Source: Lanius collurio
Taxonomy: Eukaryota > Chordata > Aves > Passeriformes > Laniidae
Assembly: GCA_020086605.1 (NCBI GenBank)
Contig: JACBWW010000028.1
Coordinates: 8,129,540 to 8,193,539 of the forward strand
Direction: 5' to 3'
DNA length: 64,000 nt
A program made the position numbers and the translations under genes. How positions within the stretch are numbered: position 1 is the stretch's first letter; each line of letters starts with the position of its first letter. Shown here piece after piece: positions 22,096-36,009 of the stretch. Under the pieces are notes generated by a model. That model searched no databases. It was not told the origin of the DNA and saw only the letters and a list, made by a program, of their open reading frames with translations.

Positions 22096-23140
22096 AAGGG
22101 ATAGTCATGCCTTCCTAAGGTTGGTGTCTAGTGGACTAAGGGAAGGCAGTGAATGTGGGGGGGTTTTATGTTTAGCAGAGCTTTTTATACAGTCTCTGAC
22201 ATTATCCATCTGGACAAAATATCCAGCATACGGGTATACAATATGATGGGTGAAAAATGGGATGAAGGGTTAGAGTAAAGGGGGTAACATCTGGCTGTGG
22301 CCAGTCACTGGTGGTGTTTTCAGGGCTCAGAACTTCTATTTTTTTTATGTCAGATACCTGGACAGAGAAGTGGAATGCACTTTAAGTGCACACTAAGTTC
22401 ACAGGCAGTACTAAAGTAGGACAAATTTGTTGCCTTGAGGGTAGAGACACCTTATAAAGAGAGATTTTAAAAGGTTAGAGTGCTGTAAGGTAACCAGTCA
22501 CATAAAATTTAACAAGAACGTGTCACGCTTTATACCAGGGAAAGTGTAATTCAAAATGCATGTATAGGCTGGGGAACCAGGTTCTGGAGTGTAGCCCTGT
22601 AGAAAGGGATATGGGAGTTTTGGCCCAGGGTCATTCCAATGAGAGTTAACAATGTACTCTAGCAGCCAAAAGGGTCAACAATATCCTGGGATACATCAAG
22701 TGCAGTATAGCTAACTGACCAAAAGAAGTGATTGTCCCAGCACACTCACCACTCGTGGAGCCTCACCTTGAGTACTGCATGCAGTTTTGGGCTCCCCAAA
22801 ATAAAAAAAAATATTAGAATGCATCCTAAGGACGGCAACAAATACAGTAAAAGGACTAGAGAACAGCTGAGGATGTCAGGTTTGTTCAGCTTAGTGAAGA
22901 GTAGACTGAGGCATTACCTCATTGTTGTCCGCATCTTTGTCATGAGGAAAGCAGAGAGTGAGATGCTGAATTCTTCTGCGTTGTGTGTGGTAAAAAGACT
23001 TGAGAAATGTCTTTGAGCATCAGGGAAGTTCAGATTGGATATCAGGAATATTGTCTTCACTAAGAAGGTGATAAGCACCAGAAATTGTCAAGGGTCCGAG
23101 CTTCTTGGTGTTCATGAAGTGGTCAGACATCACTTTTATA
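22096..23140 (+). mobile_element. CR1-type LINE, degraded
   Basis: The plus strand follows a bird CR1 from the reverse transcriptase C-terminal region into the distal part. Around 22733-22800 it reads as the usual 'cactcaccactcgtggagcctcaccttgagtactg...cagttttgggctcc' text. Around 23020-23060 it reads as 'ggaagttcagattggatatcaggaa...cttcac'. It is heavily mutated with no long frame. Ends are approximate and the 3' octamer tail is not seen. Confidence 0.75.
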
Positions 23141-23144
23141 TACA

Positions 23145-24345
23145 CACCTGTGATCTGTCCACAGAGAAGGTGACCACGGGATTTTTTATGCCACTGCTCA
23201 GCAGTAGCCAATCATTTTATTTAGACAGTGTTTATTGCTGATGTCCTTTCCCACCCAAACATTTCTTCTATTGTAGAGTACAGCCCTTCATTTGAAGCTT
23301 AGCAACATTACATGTTTCAAGTCTCCAACTTATAATGCATCTGTGAATGTACTTCATCCTGTGGAATCTGAAAAGTACAGTACAGTCAAGGGGGTTTAAT
23401 TTTTTTTGTCGTCAAATTGATTGTGCAGGTATAGAAAGCATGTCCTGGACATTTGGATAGATGGAAGCCAATGAGAGGTTCTTGACCTTCCTAATATGTA
23501 CTAAATTCTGCCATATAACTGCTGTTTGTTGATAAATACCTAGTAAATACTTTTTCCTGTCCCTTACATTCATCACCTGTAGTGTAAGGCTCATTCTCCT
23601 ACAGATCTCAGCAGTGCTGGGAGATTATCACTACCTGCAAACTTCTCTGATATTCTTGAATGTAAGGTGCAATGGAAGAGTGACATAGAAGTCAGAGGAG
23701 GGAAATCCTCTGGATAAAAGTTTTACTTCACTTTATAACATTACAGTGATGATTAATTTATTTGCCTTGAAGAAAAACATTTTAATAATTTCCATAGGAG
23801 AATGCGCTGATGGGTGTGAACATTCAAAAGAGAGGAATTCCCTTTCAACTACATATGTCTGCTTATTACTTAGCAATCCTTTAATGTTGGTAGTGCTGCT
23901 ACTTTGAAGAACAAGTGCCTACAGAAAGATGGCATAATTTGAAAAGAAGTGCCAAGGGACTCAGTGACTTCTGAAGACTAGTGAATTCAAACAGGAGAAG
24001 AGAGGAGCGAGGGAAGGATTTGATTTAGGACGCATGCATCAAATGTGGCAGTTCATCATTCTAATTATGTTAGTAGGACAAATGTGCTTCAGCTTGTCAG
24101 GTGTATTTAAAACTAGCAAAATACATTGCTCATTATGAAAACACAAGCATCCTTTCCTTCTGAGCTGCAGGATGCTAGGTTTCCAAAAGCAGCACTGTAC
24201 AAAGAGTAGCAGACAACAGCAAAAGGGAAGTGAAGAGCATCTGGAAAAGACATAGTTGCAAATTACCCTCCAGTTTATTACTCTTACGGAGTGAGCAGAG
24301 AAATTGCGGTATTAGTGGTAGAAAATTGGCTTGTTTTCTGTTTGG
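23145..24345. other. intergenic, nothing recognised
   Basis: No coding or repeat signal that I can support. Confidence 0.55.
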
Positions 24346-24349
24346 CCAG

Positions 24350-24975
24350 GTACCATAGTTTAATCCCAGCCAGCAACTAAGAATCACACAGCCATTTGAT
24401 CTCTCCCCTATGCCCCAGTGAGAAGGAGAACCAAAGGAAAAAAGTAAACTTCATGGAATAATATAAGAACCATTTGATTATTGAAATAAAATAAAGTTTA
24501 GTAATACTCCTAACATTATTAATGACAAAAATAGCAATAATTAAAATAATATTAATGATAATAATAAAAATAATAATTTTAATGAAAACAAGAGAGTAAA
24601 ACTCAAGTAAAACAAGTGATGCACGATACAATTATTCGCCACCCTCAGACTGATGCCCAGCCCAGAGAGCAACTGGCACCTTTCCACATAACTATCCCTC
24701 ATTTAATACTGGACATGATGTTCTATGGTATGGAACATCTTTCTGGCCCTTTCAGGTTAGCTGTCCTGGCCATGGTCCTTTCCAGCTTCTTTGGCACCTG
24801 CTCACTGGGAGAACATGGGACGCTGAAAAGCCCTTGACTCAGAGTAAACACTGCTCAGCAACAGCCAAAAGCACCATTGTGTTATCAATATTATTCTCAT
24901 ACTGAATCCAAAACACAGCACTGTACCAGTTACTAAGATGAAACTGAAGTCCATCACAGCCAAAACCAGGATAGC
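24350..24975 (-). mobile_element. bird interspersed repeat, probable solo LTR
   Basis: The text matches a repeat I recognise from bird genomes. Its parts, in order, are 'TTTAATCCCAGCCAGCAACTAAG', an AT/AATAATA-rich middle, 'GACATGATGTTCTATGGTATGGAA', 'AGCTGTCCTGGCCATGG' and 'ACTGCTCAGCAACAGCC...CAGCCAAAACCAGGA'. On the minus strand it would start near TGG and end near CCA/ACA, which suggests an LTR in minus orientation. I cannot name the exact family. Confidence 0.6.
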
Positions 24976-24979
24976 ATCC

Positions 24980-25390
24980 ACCCCTGATTCCATACGACGT
25001 GTTTCATACTAGTTTCCACACTTCTTAGTAACACATCAACTTTCTTGTCTCTTCGTAGTTATAAACATAGATATATATATAATATCATTAGCCTATGGAC
25101 CATCCCTGTATAAGTCCACTTAGTTAATTTAGACCATGACCTTGGTCTCAATCTGTCCAAAGCATATCAGGATGTAGAAGATGGTAGGGCTGTATTTCCA
25201 CCCTGGGTCAGGTGATTTCAGCCATAATACACACCCCTCTAAGCGAAGCCAAAATGTAGTCTTCACTCTGCTGCCAAAGGCATTGAGAAAGATGCATCGT
25301 CAATATCAATTATGGCACCACTTGGGTACTTTTAACTCCAGTTCATATAGAAGTTCCAGCATGTCCGGTATGGCAGTAGTCAGTGATGGC
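24980..25390. other. spacer, nothing recognised
   Basis: Includes a short (AT)n run near 25069-25083. No gene or repeat call. Confidence 0.5.
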
Positions 25391-25392
25391 AT

Positions 25393-26005
25393 GAATCACA
25401 GAATCACAGAACCACAGAACCACAGAGTCACAGAATCACAGAATCACAGAATCACAGAATCACAGAATGGGTAGTGAGGGGTGACACCACAGTATGTCAT
25501 CTGGTCCAAATGCCCTCCTCAGGCAGGGCCATCCTAGAGCACATGGCACAGGATTGCATCCAGATGGTTCTTGAATATCTCTAGTGAGGGAGATTCCACA
25601 ACCTCTTTGGTCAACCTGTTCCAGTGTGGGTGACCCACACTGTAAAGTTCTTCCTCATATTCAGGTGGAACTTCCTGTATATCAGTTTCTGCCTGTTGCC
25701 TCTTGTCCTATTGCTTAGTACCACCAAGAGGAGGTTAGCTTCATCCTCTTTACACTTTGCATTCAGATACTCAGAGAAATTGATGGGGTCCCCTCTCAAT
25801 CATCTCTCCTCAACATTGAACAGGCCCAGCTCTCTCAGACTTTCCTCATAAGAAAAATGCTCCAGTCCCTTAATCACCTTCATAGTGCTCTGCTGGACTC
25901 ACTCCAGGAGCTCCATGTCTCTCTTTTACTGAGGAGCTCAGAACTGGACACAGCACTCCAGATGTGGGCTTTCTAAGGCCAAGATGAGCTCCTGGAGGAA
26001 GAAAT
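25393..26005 (-). mobile_element. CR1 LINE 3' end with expanded octamer tail
   Basis: CR1 3' sequence in minus orientation; the plus strand shows reversed text such as 'ttgaatatctctagtgagggagattccacaacc' and 'tttcctcataagaaaaatgctccagtccct'. The 3' end at the left carries nine consecutive 8-bp units (GAATCACA and variants, 25393-25464). No open frame. Confidence 0.85.
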
Positions 26006-26009
26006 GATA

Positions 26010-26640
26010 AATAGATGAGGATTCCTTGAGCCCTGAAAACAAACAGCTAATGGCTAAAAATGGTACATGAATGTCAACAAAAACGATTAACAGATAATTA
26101 ACTGATTTGATGAGGATAGAGTTTGGGGAGACACCTTTTGAAATTCAAAAGTAATAGAAAACCAAGTCCTCATTCTCCAGAACACAATTAAAGTGCAGGC
26201 TACTAAGGTCATTGACTGTCATGCCTGTAAAAGCAGGGAAATACCAAAGCAAAAAAAAATGAAAAAAGCACTATGCTTTTTTGACATACTGAAATCTGAT
26301 CATGTGCCAATATGAACTATTTATATGAAAGCTGATCATTGCCAAAATATCGACGTAACTCAAACCCTGAAGTACAGCACTGCTTGAAAGTAAAGAAAAA
26401 GTTGTATTTCTTGTATCCATCTCATAACTTAGTTTAGGTTCCAATGATGCCATGAAGATTTTTTGCTTTTCATTTTATACCCCTTTCATGCCTTTTTGCA
26501 GCTTCTGTCCCTGGTGCTTTTGCCTACGTTCTTGGACTTGTTTCTCAAACTAGGAAACTAAATATTTTAGAAGCTTTATAAGTAGAAGTCAATGTGCCCC
26601 AGGCCCCAAGGTCCTTTCCAGAACACATTCTGTAAACTAA
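26010..26640. other. intergenic, nothing recognised
   Basis: Unique-looking AT-rich DNA. Confidence 0.5.
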
Positions 26641-26649
26641 GAACCATCC

Positions 26650-26900
26650 AGGGGAAGGGAGGACTCACTCAAGCCTCTCATTGGGGAATCTTTGATAGAT
26701 ATGCTAATTAGAAAGACCTAAAATGTGATACCAGATCTTTTGGGGGTGTGCATTGCAGGTGCAGTGGGAGTGCATTGTGGGTGCACTTCAGTGCACCTGA
26801 CCTGGATGTGTGCACCTAAGGATCCTTAAAATAAATACAAGCTAAAATCCCTTTTTCCCCTTCTAACCATGTCTGACTCTTGATTTTAACATCAGGAAAA
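26650..26900 (+). mobile_element. probable solo LTR or LTR fragment
   Basis: It contains GTGCA-rich tandem-like text (26750-26815), then AAATAAATAC near 26830 (polyadenylation-like), then a C/T-rich stretch and 'CCATGTCTGACTCTTGATTTTAACA', the usual shape of an R-U5 end. No target duplication was identified and boundaries are uncertain. Confidence 0.4.
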
Positions 26901-26904
26901 GGCA

Positions 26905-29900
26905 TCACCAAAGAGCAACACTTCTTTGTGCAGGACTCCAGGAAAAGCCTCTTTTAACAAGATAAGACTTGTCTTACCAGCTAAATTGACAAAAACGGCT
27001 GTCCTCACGCCTCAAATTGTTTTCCCTTCACCTAGTCAGTTGTTCTTCTGTAATTTGTCTTGCAACAAGCTGTTTAGACAACAGAAGGGACGCACCACAC
27101 TCATTCAGGCTTCTGTTCTTCATTGCAAATGGATTTGCATTGCCTCCAGCACAAAGACATCATCAATCAAGTTGATTTTTGCTCTGAATAGCTGGAATAG
27201 GTGGTTTTCTTTCTACCATTTAGCTGTCCCTTAATTTTTGTTACTTTTGCAGTTGACATGAGAGGAAAAAGAACTATGATCATGATAGAGGTGCGAAAGA
27301 GCTGTGGCAGCCAGACTGACTGGTGCTTTTTGTTTGGGGCAAATATTTACTATTTACAATGCTCCCCAATATTAGTGTGATGATGCAGCAGTTGCAAAGT
27401 GAAATGCATCTGATTTGTACTCCTTCTGAATTTTATATCAGTAATAGATGCAGTCTCTTTGAAGTCTCTGCTAAGATTAAGGAATACATTTCAATGAATA
27501 CGGTTTATTTCATCTACTATTATAAGAAAGATAGCAGGGTGGAGAAAAGATGTCTTTTTTATCTCTATTATGGGATGGGAAGATCCTCATCTGATGAAAG
27601 AAATAATCATGATGTCAGCTGGTCTACTTAGAAAAAAGATATGAAACAGAATTTAAACCAGCTTAACCTTTTGCCTTCTACTCATTTGTCACATTAAAAG
27701 AAAAACTCCTTGGAGCAGGATTGGAAAATAGCTTGGAACTAGTTGCAAATTATCATTCTTGGAGTGACTACTTTCTTTACTGAGTCAGAAAGAACTGGGT
27801 AATACTGAACTACTGCTCCTGGGATGTTTGTATCACATGCAATACAAAAGCATGGGCCACAACAAATATGCTCACCATTCAGGTGTGGAGTTACTGACAG
27901 TGCCCATTTCCTTCTAATGTAACTAGGGTGAGCCTGTGCTTTGTAGAGTATGCTGGAGTTTTCAACACAAAAGCACTGGTCTCATTTGAGGCTGTTTACT
28001 ACACATGTATACAGAAAGTTTTTGATGCAAGTTTTAAATTCATGAAGCACAAAGGCAGCTGAGACTTTGAAATTACAGACAAGTTGCCTAGAGATGCTCA
28101 GGTCTGCAGCAAGATGCTGTCAAAAAAACCTTACACTGATGTAATTTTGCTGCACTCATCCATTCCAGTCTCCCAGTCCACTGTTTTTCTCATCCTCATT
28201 TGGTGTTACAAATTTCATCCTTCATTAGATTTAACACTGTGATGTTTCTGCAAAAGCAGAAGTTTCTGCTGTTTTACCAGACACTAGGTAAAACCCCAGT
28301 GCTTTCCCTCAAAGAGAAGTGAAACAGCAGTTTTATTCTCCACTGTGCACACAAAGCAAGAAGAGCTGGAGGGTTGCAGAGATCAAGTTCTGGGCAGGCT
28401 GAAAGTTTCATCGTATCCTAATCTTGATAATTGCCTTGTCCCCAGAGAAAAAGCAAACTTTGAAACAATCTGAACCACCATATGGATTTTCAAGATATTA
28501 GTTTTTTGACTTTTAAACCAACATCATCTTAGCCATAGTTAAGGTGGCAGTCTACTGTAATTCTTTTAAAAATAAAGAGCAGCTAGGGAGTACTGAGAGG
28601 CTTGAGCAGCTTAACAATCAGCTAAGAGTAAAAGCTCATGGGTCATTAGTCCTTTGGGTTTACAATTTCTGTTCCTGCAGTCTGACTTGCTGCCTAAGGG
28701 CCTAAGGCCCTATTGCCCTCCAGGAACTATTGGAAAGTGAAAAAAATCACTTAAATTCTTGGGAGAAAGGATGAATCTCAAGTATCACCACTAAGGGTTG
28801 ACAGAGAGGACTAAAAGAACATGAAGACCATTAAGAGGTAATGATGGAGCCCAAGGAAGGAGTTGGAAACTAGTCTCAGCTGGGTGAAACTGGACTGAAG
28901 ATAAATGGAATTATTCTCAGCAGCAGTGTAAAACCCTGTTGGGAAGACCTACAGTAGAGTCATACAAAAGCAATGACTTCAATGAGAGGCACTGGCAGGA
29001 CTAACCTTTCACAATTTGCACCTTGAGGAAGTTCAGAGTGGCTGCTCCAAGTGCCCAGGACAGTGGGAACCACACCAAGAGAAAGACACCTCTCATTGAC
29101 TTTGGATGTCTTTTTGACCACTTTTGTATAGTCTAACTGTGTTTCAGAGTGATAGGGTGGAGATAAAATGAGGGGGTGTGGTTGAGGAACATAATGGGTA
29201 GAAAATGGCAGTTGTGAATTTGCCTTCTGTTTTTATTAGACATGCAGCATTTCCATCAGTGTACCAGCCCCAAGTCTTAGCACAAATTACATTTGTAGGC
29301 AGTTTGCAGTTAGAGAGTCTTACTGGATAGAAATTCTTTTTAGGTAGGCCTCATTTCCTGGTATCTCAACAAGTGATTCTCAGAGGTGTGAAAGACTTCC
29401 ATTGAATTTCTAGTCCAACTTCAGCAGTAGCAACAAAAACCGTCATCTCCATTTCAGATGCACAAAAGTTTATCCAAGTTACACTGTGATGGCCACTTTC
29501 AGGTTATGTGTATATTGACAATGAATTATTCCAAATTCAAGAAAAATTTAGGCTTGCTGAGTTCCAAACCCAATGCAGACTACCAGTGTAGGATAAAATA
29601 GCAACACTTGAAATGTCTAAACTACTATCTAAGGAACAGCAGAAGTGGTTCAGCTCTTATAGCATGGAAAAACTACTGAGCACTGAAGAAATAGCTGCTC
29701 TTATGCTCTTATCTTCAATATTTGTATCCCCTTATATCTCATCTCCTACTGTCTTTTGTGCATTTTTCAAAACTCACTATTTTAAAGTCTTCTACTTTTC
29801 TCTATCATTTGGATTCTTAGCTAACATTTTTTACCCATAGCAGTGTTTATCTCACTTCTGATAGGAGATATGAAAATTAAGGTGACATTCTGCTTTGGAG

Positions 29901-32900
29901 GAATAAGACCAAAAGAGTACTAAATAAAGCAAAACCTAGCCACATATATTTTATTAAGAGAAAGCAGAACACTTCCAATTAAAACAATTTGCCATAAACA
30001 AGCTACTTTTTAACTAGTAGTATACTAAGCAGTAACATACTTATCTGGAAATGTAAATTGAAAATTTACAGCACGTGAAATGACAGGTGTCAAAAAAAAG
30101 AGTGTCATCATTGAAGTAGGATATGGGCAAGGAAAATAAAAGACTTCTATTCTGTCCAGACAAATATGCTCTATGAGCACAGTCAGCACAACTGTTCTGT
30201 TGTGTTTCATTTAACCTCTCCATAAAAGAGGAAATTGCAGGCACAGCTTATTGCATGGTCAAGCTAATCTACTTAATATTTGTAAAGCTGAGCAGGCAGA
30301 AGGCAATATCAAACTGTGGGTTATACATTATGTCAACTAATTCAGTACTGCTCCAATAAATCTGTCTTACTAAATTAATTTCTGTGCTTAAGCCATGTTG
30401 CTAGCAATTTGAAATTCTCCTGGAAGATGTAATATATTTGTATGGAAACCAAATCTTTGCACTGCACCATTGCCAAGAAGAAATCAAATATACATCTGTT
30501 GCAGAAAATGTATGTTAAAAATTGAATAAGTGAAAGTAATAGCTGTGTGCAAACAAGGACTTGAAACAACTAAAAGTAACACTTCTTTCAGTGAAGTACT
30601 TGAAGCTGCATAACCTTGAATCAAAACCTGTGCATAGCAACAGGAGTGAATTTGACAGTCAGTTGTATTTACATTCTGTGCTATTAGCTTTTTGAAATAT
30701 AGATATCTTGCTTTTAACACTCATCTGGTGCAAAACTAAATGGTATAAAAGTTGTGGTTTGATCCTCTTCACTCTTTGACAGAAAGGAAAGGGAGTGCTT
30801 GAGCACAAATGCAGTCTTAGGAGCAGAAATTAGGTTTTACAGGAATGAAAAAAGGTGGAGGAGAAAGAAATGAGAGAGGAAAAAAAAGGAGAAAGGACAC
30901 GGTTCTCCTTTTGATGTACTGCACTTACTGGTACACTGTTTGACCCCACTGGCAGGTTGGCTCTGCAAAGAGGACAAAGATAGATGTCCTCATTTCTGGA
31001 ATGGCCCTCTGTCACACTGTGTTGCAGCAGCTTTCAGCCCCCGCACTGGTCCATGGTCACCTCGAGGTCTGAGTATCACTCCCACTGTATATGTGCAAAG
31101 CAACTAAGAAAACCAATTCATTGCTCTGAATTCTCTTGACTGCTATCTTCATCCTAGGTGGAAAATTTTCAAGGGTGTGCAGTAAGGAGGATGCTCTATA
31201 TCAGAGCCCCAACTGGCACGAGAGAGCATTGCAGTTACAGGACAGCGCATAGAACCATGAGAACCTGCAGAAACAAGTTCTTGGTCAGACCTCGGCTGAC
31301 CCCATTTCCCAGCCCCATCATCCAAGGCTGCTTTGCAAGTTGAGCTGCTCTGCTACTGCTCCATGAGCAAGGTGGGTGAAGAAAATCTGTGTGAGCACAG
31401 AGTGTGGTTATTCTCTCCTGTCCCACATATTCAAGCCCTGCTGTTACCATGCAGATGTTGTGCAGATTCAGCCACCTCTCCTGTGGTCAAGTGGAAACAG
31501 CCCTCACAAAGCATGCTTGGACTGCAGCAGGAGACAGTGCTCCAAGGCCATGCTCAGGCCCTGGGAAACCTCTCCCTCTGTGGCAGTTCCAGCAGGGCAC
31601 TGACCTACCAAAATCAGTTTGATGGATGAAGAGCTCCTCCACCACCACTTGCCACCACCTTTATTCCTGCTTTGATCATATTTGTCTGTCAGACTTAATT
31701 CCCTTCTAGAGGGAAGAATGCTGTGTTGATGACTAATGTGCCACTTCTCACAGGCACACTGACTGACCTTACTCATCTCAGTCAGGCTGGGGAGCCCCAT
31801 CCCGACAGAAGGGCAGAGGCTACAGATGGATTGCAGAGCTTCCTGGGATTTCACCATTAGTACTGTGGTTTTCAGAGTTGAAACCTTGCAGCAATAAACT
31901 CAGCAAAGTATTTCCAATACCACCAGAGGAAGACACACAAAATTCAGCAAATTGCATAGAGGATATGCAAGAACACAGAATCAGGTTTCCATTTATTTCT
32001 TTATTAGTACCCTAGCATCAAATCTGGTATCAAGAAAATACTTTGGGCACACAATGAGTATTAGGATGCTCAGAGTACCAAGTCACGTGAAACAGGCTAA
32101 TCATGATTTTGATTAGCCTTCTAATGTTAGCATAAGTTAAATATTTAAACTTAAAATTTTCCTCTTACTTGGGGAAAAAAAATCCCAAGTAACTGGGCAG
32201 TGAAAGTCCATGTAAATCTTTTAGATTCCATATAGATTTTACTACTAAAAAGAAAAGGATAAGTTGTGTTTTTTTCTTAAGAATATAGTGTCAAGAACAA
32301 ACCTATCATTAAAAATATGAGCAGCAGACTGGGGATCTCCCAAGTCAGCATCATGTGTCTTCCAGGCGAGAGGAAAACTCCTTGCAAGGCAGACGGGGAG
32401 TTTGAATTATTAAAGCTGAAGGAATAATCTACTCAGACTGATCAGAGCAGGGTTCTCTTGAGAGCTGGTGGGGTTTTTCCATTGGCAGGCAGACTATGTT
32501 TTGTACGTGAGCTGCATTTAAAGCAGTTTATTTCCATATTGCTTTCTCAAGCAGAATTTCTATTGCTGCAAGTAGTTTCCAAAAAAACCTCCACCACTTC
32601 ACCATCCACTCACACACACACATATGCAACACCCCCATTGTTAGAGATGATCAAAACTCAAATGAGAAACTAAGATTCTCTAGAAAATAAATTTCTCCAT
32701 CACTGCACTGATTCTATGGGAAGAATTTGGGGGGAATTTTTAGTTGAAAATAGTTGCACCTGCAAGTACATAATGCAGCAAAATGAAAATCAATGGGCAC
32801 AGGGTTTCCCAGGCAACCTCTTATCAATTCTCTGTTTCTTTGTGATACTGTTCACTGTAATATAAAACCTTGAACAGCTTCATCTGCCGCAGACTGAAAG

Positions 32901-35420
32901 AAGGGGGGTGGGAGAGGGTATCACCCAAATGAGAGGCTCATGAATAAATGAATACTTATAAGATTATTTTGTTTCCTCTGAAACATTTCCAAGCTATCTG
33001 CATGCAAAGACTGGTTATCAAGCAATGCATGCAAGTATGAAGAAAATTTATTATCCTAAATACTGAAGTATTTTTGGTCTCCTACACAAAATGTATCTTA
33101 TATTTAAAATAATATTTCCTGGCACCTCTGTGAAATATTTCTGGCTTCTCTCATAATTCAGTTCCATCACTCACATTTATTATGACTTGCACCTCCTGAG
33201 GTTTCACAAGAAGAAATGCCAATCACACTGCAGACATACACAAATAATCACTTTGTTAGAATCAGCCTCAAAGAGACAGGCATCAGGAAAAGCCATCTGA
33301 TGTCCTGACATTTCTCGCCATGTCAGCTGCTTGGTTTATAAATTCTCCTAGAGTAGGGGAACAGGGAGTTGCTGCAGGCTGTGCTCTCACCTTGCAACTT
33401 TGCCTGGTGATATCACAAACGGCTGGAAGTCCCAGTGAAGCTGAAAGCTTATGAAAGCTTATGTTTTGGGTAGGTTTTTATGTGTCACAAGGTACCCACC
33501 TGCATTGAGAAAACAATTTAAAAGTCTCCAATGACTAAACACAAAAGCTTTTCATCTTACAAGAATGCTGCTAGCCATAAGCCTACCATCCTCACTGTCA
33601 AACAACTTGCATAAAAATTCTCTTGGAAATTCCTGCAGTAGACAGATCTTCACCTTCTCTTTCTCTCCAGCATGCTTCCCTGTCTCAGCCTTAACCTTTT
33701 CCCACCCTTGTCTATTTGCCTGCATGAAAAACTGACATTTGGGTCAATCCTGCCAAGGTGGGGAAAGAGCATGTGCCAGTAATCTAATATCTATGGAGTC
33801 CCTAAGAAATCACAAGCATATTTCAGGAGCTACCTACCAACTCCCATACTGCTGCATTAGGCCTTGTAATTCCACAACTAAAACAACAAGGCAAACCCTG
33901 TTGTCTTTTTGTCCCTTCATGTTCCTTCGACAAGATGGTGAAAATGTGTCCCAAATCTTGGCACAAACACACAGAATGAAACAAATCTTTAGTTTTCTTT
34001 TATTGTCTCCTCATATGGCAAAACGACTGAAGTTTGTTGTGGGCACACAGCTTTGCAGATTCCTCCCTAATGTGACTTAGTTTAGACATTGTCGGCCAAA
34101 CCAGTACAAAAAATGGGGAAACACTAAGCTGAGAACTTTGATTTCACTAATAATTAGCAGGGAAGTAAGGGAAGAAATGTATGCTGATAAAATAAGGTCA
34201 AAAGCTGATACAGTACTTTGAATACTAAACAGACTAGCACTGCCTGGATATGTTCAATTACACTTCCATATTTTCACCACAGCTTGATTCCAAATTTTAC
34301 TTTTAAGTCACAAGGTTAAAGCATTGGACACAAAGGAAATGTGGCCCACATTTGGTAACTGCAGTAACTGATAAACAGCAAGGGAAGCAGAACATACACC
34401 ACTGATAGCTTACCGCTCATTGAGATGGAGATTTTGAGACTCCCAAAGTAAAACCCAGTAACAGTTACTAAATATTACAAGTGGAGATTGATTTTATTTG
34501 GTACCTATACCAAACACTATGACACAATGTACTTCAATTGTTTATTTGTTGGCTATATGTAAATAGCAGAACACAGAAAAAATGAATGTTTTGAAAATAA
34601 ATTGAAACAGAAGACAAAGAAAATCTGCTATTCTCATCTACAAGAGCCAAGAGGGAGAGATTAAGCTACACTACTGCTTGAACATTGCTAGTCCATGAAA
34701 GTTTTCTGCAATATTTAACCCACGTTGCAAGACAGTAAAGTAATCCACACTCTGATCAATTTTTTTGCAAGCATCTCCATAGAGGAGAGCACGCTGAAAG
34801 AATTGCTTCACTATGTCTTAGTCTGGAATAGACTGGCCAGCCTCATGGAGGTGAAGCACTAGATGGAAGAGACAGGGTGTATGGTCAATATGGGTTTAAT
34901 CACTAGAATAACACAGGCAACACCTCTAATTGCAAAACATCACCTCCGGAGAAGCAATTCAGTGTGGAAAGAAGCTTCACCAACATCAATGCCCTGCCAG
35001 TGTCAGAAAGCAAAAGCTCTATTCTCCTATGTGGCACAGCTGTGGAAAGCAAGGCAACAGCAATTTTTCAATTTGATAGTAATATAGACAAAATACTTGA
35101 GTGCTTCTCTCCATTCCAGACCTCCAAACTTATTATATTGTAAGTAGAGATTTTGGACATTTCAGCTGAAAAAAACCCTTGCTGCTCCAGTTTTATTCAC
35201 ATTTTTCTCCACAGTACTTGTTACCATGCAGACAGGACATAGTGCTCATGACAAAAAACCCTTCACTGTCACCTACATTTAACTGTTACTTACTGGCCTG
35301 TGGGTAATACAGCTTACACTCACAGCTAAAGACATCAAAATTAGAAGTCTTTTTCCTCAATGAAATGAGGGAGAAAATGTAAGATGCACTCCATGATCTA
35401 ACCAATATCATTTTTCCCTT
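26905..35420. other. long intergenic stretch, no gene seen
   Basis: I examined this span for splice-consistent coding text, RNA genes and known bird repeats and found none that I can support. The 31.0-31.9 kb part is somewhat GC-richer with several overlapping short frames on both strands. None shows a protein motif. Confidence 0.5.
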
Positions 35421-35424
35421 GTAA

Positions 35425-36005
35425 AATATTTTATTAGCTTATGTCGTGGTTACAAGAGAGACAGTACCAATATGGATGCAGCCAAAGTATGTATTCCACA
35501 CTTATCTACGTTATTTCTGATGAACTGTAGATAGTGGGTCGTTTGCAGCAGCTGTCCCTTGCACATCCCATGTATGAGCTGGGTGTAGTGTTTTCTTTCT
35601 CTTCATGTGATAACTACAGCCAGCCTAACAAGGGTTATCTCTGCCAAGGGGCCATCAAGGACATCCCAAAGTATCCTATGATTCACAGGATTACACCATT
35701 CCATTGTAAAATTGCTCATTCTGAGGGAGGAACTGAATATTCCTGCCTGTATATAATCTGGGGCTTGGGACACCACCACCACTGGACATCTGGAGGGGGA
35801 CCAGACTTTCCACAGGACCACCACTTTCGACAAGACTGCAATAATTTCTCAACAGAACAGCAACCACTGCTTAATCGAACTGATACCACCACCTTGACCA
35901 ATAGGGGGCCAGGTTGTACTCTGTGGTTTTAAGCCAGTTTTCTGTATTCATTGAATTTAATGTAATCTTTCAATTAAAATGTAACTCCAATTAAAAAATC
36001 TCTTG
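35425..36005 (+). mobile_element. probable solo LTR
   Basis: It has LTR-like composition: a U3-like block with repeated 'ccaccac', 'ggacatctggaggggga' and 'ccacaggaccaccac', a TATA-like TGTATATAATC at 35749-35759, and an AT-rich 3' part. The text resembles LTRs I have seen in bird genomes. The frame 35534-35932 lies inside it and is not a gene. Boundaries and family are unresolved. Confidence 0.4.
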
Positions 36006-36009
36006 CAAG

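Noticed and set aside
25393..25464. Regular short repeats resembling an array
   Set aside because: Head-to-tail octamers without spacers at a CR1 3' end; not a CRISPR array.
31158..31860. Cluster of overlapping frames on both strands in slightly GC-richer DNA
   Set aside because: No motif, no splice structure, no repeats; typical chance frames.
35534..35932. 132-codon frame with His/Gly-rich text
   Set aside because: Falls inside an LTR-like repeat and is explained by its CCACCAC-type sequence.
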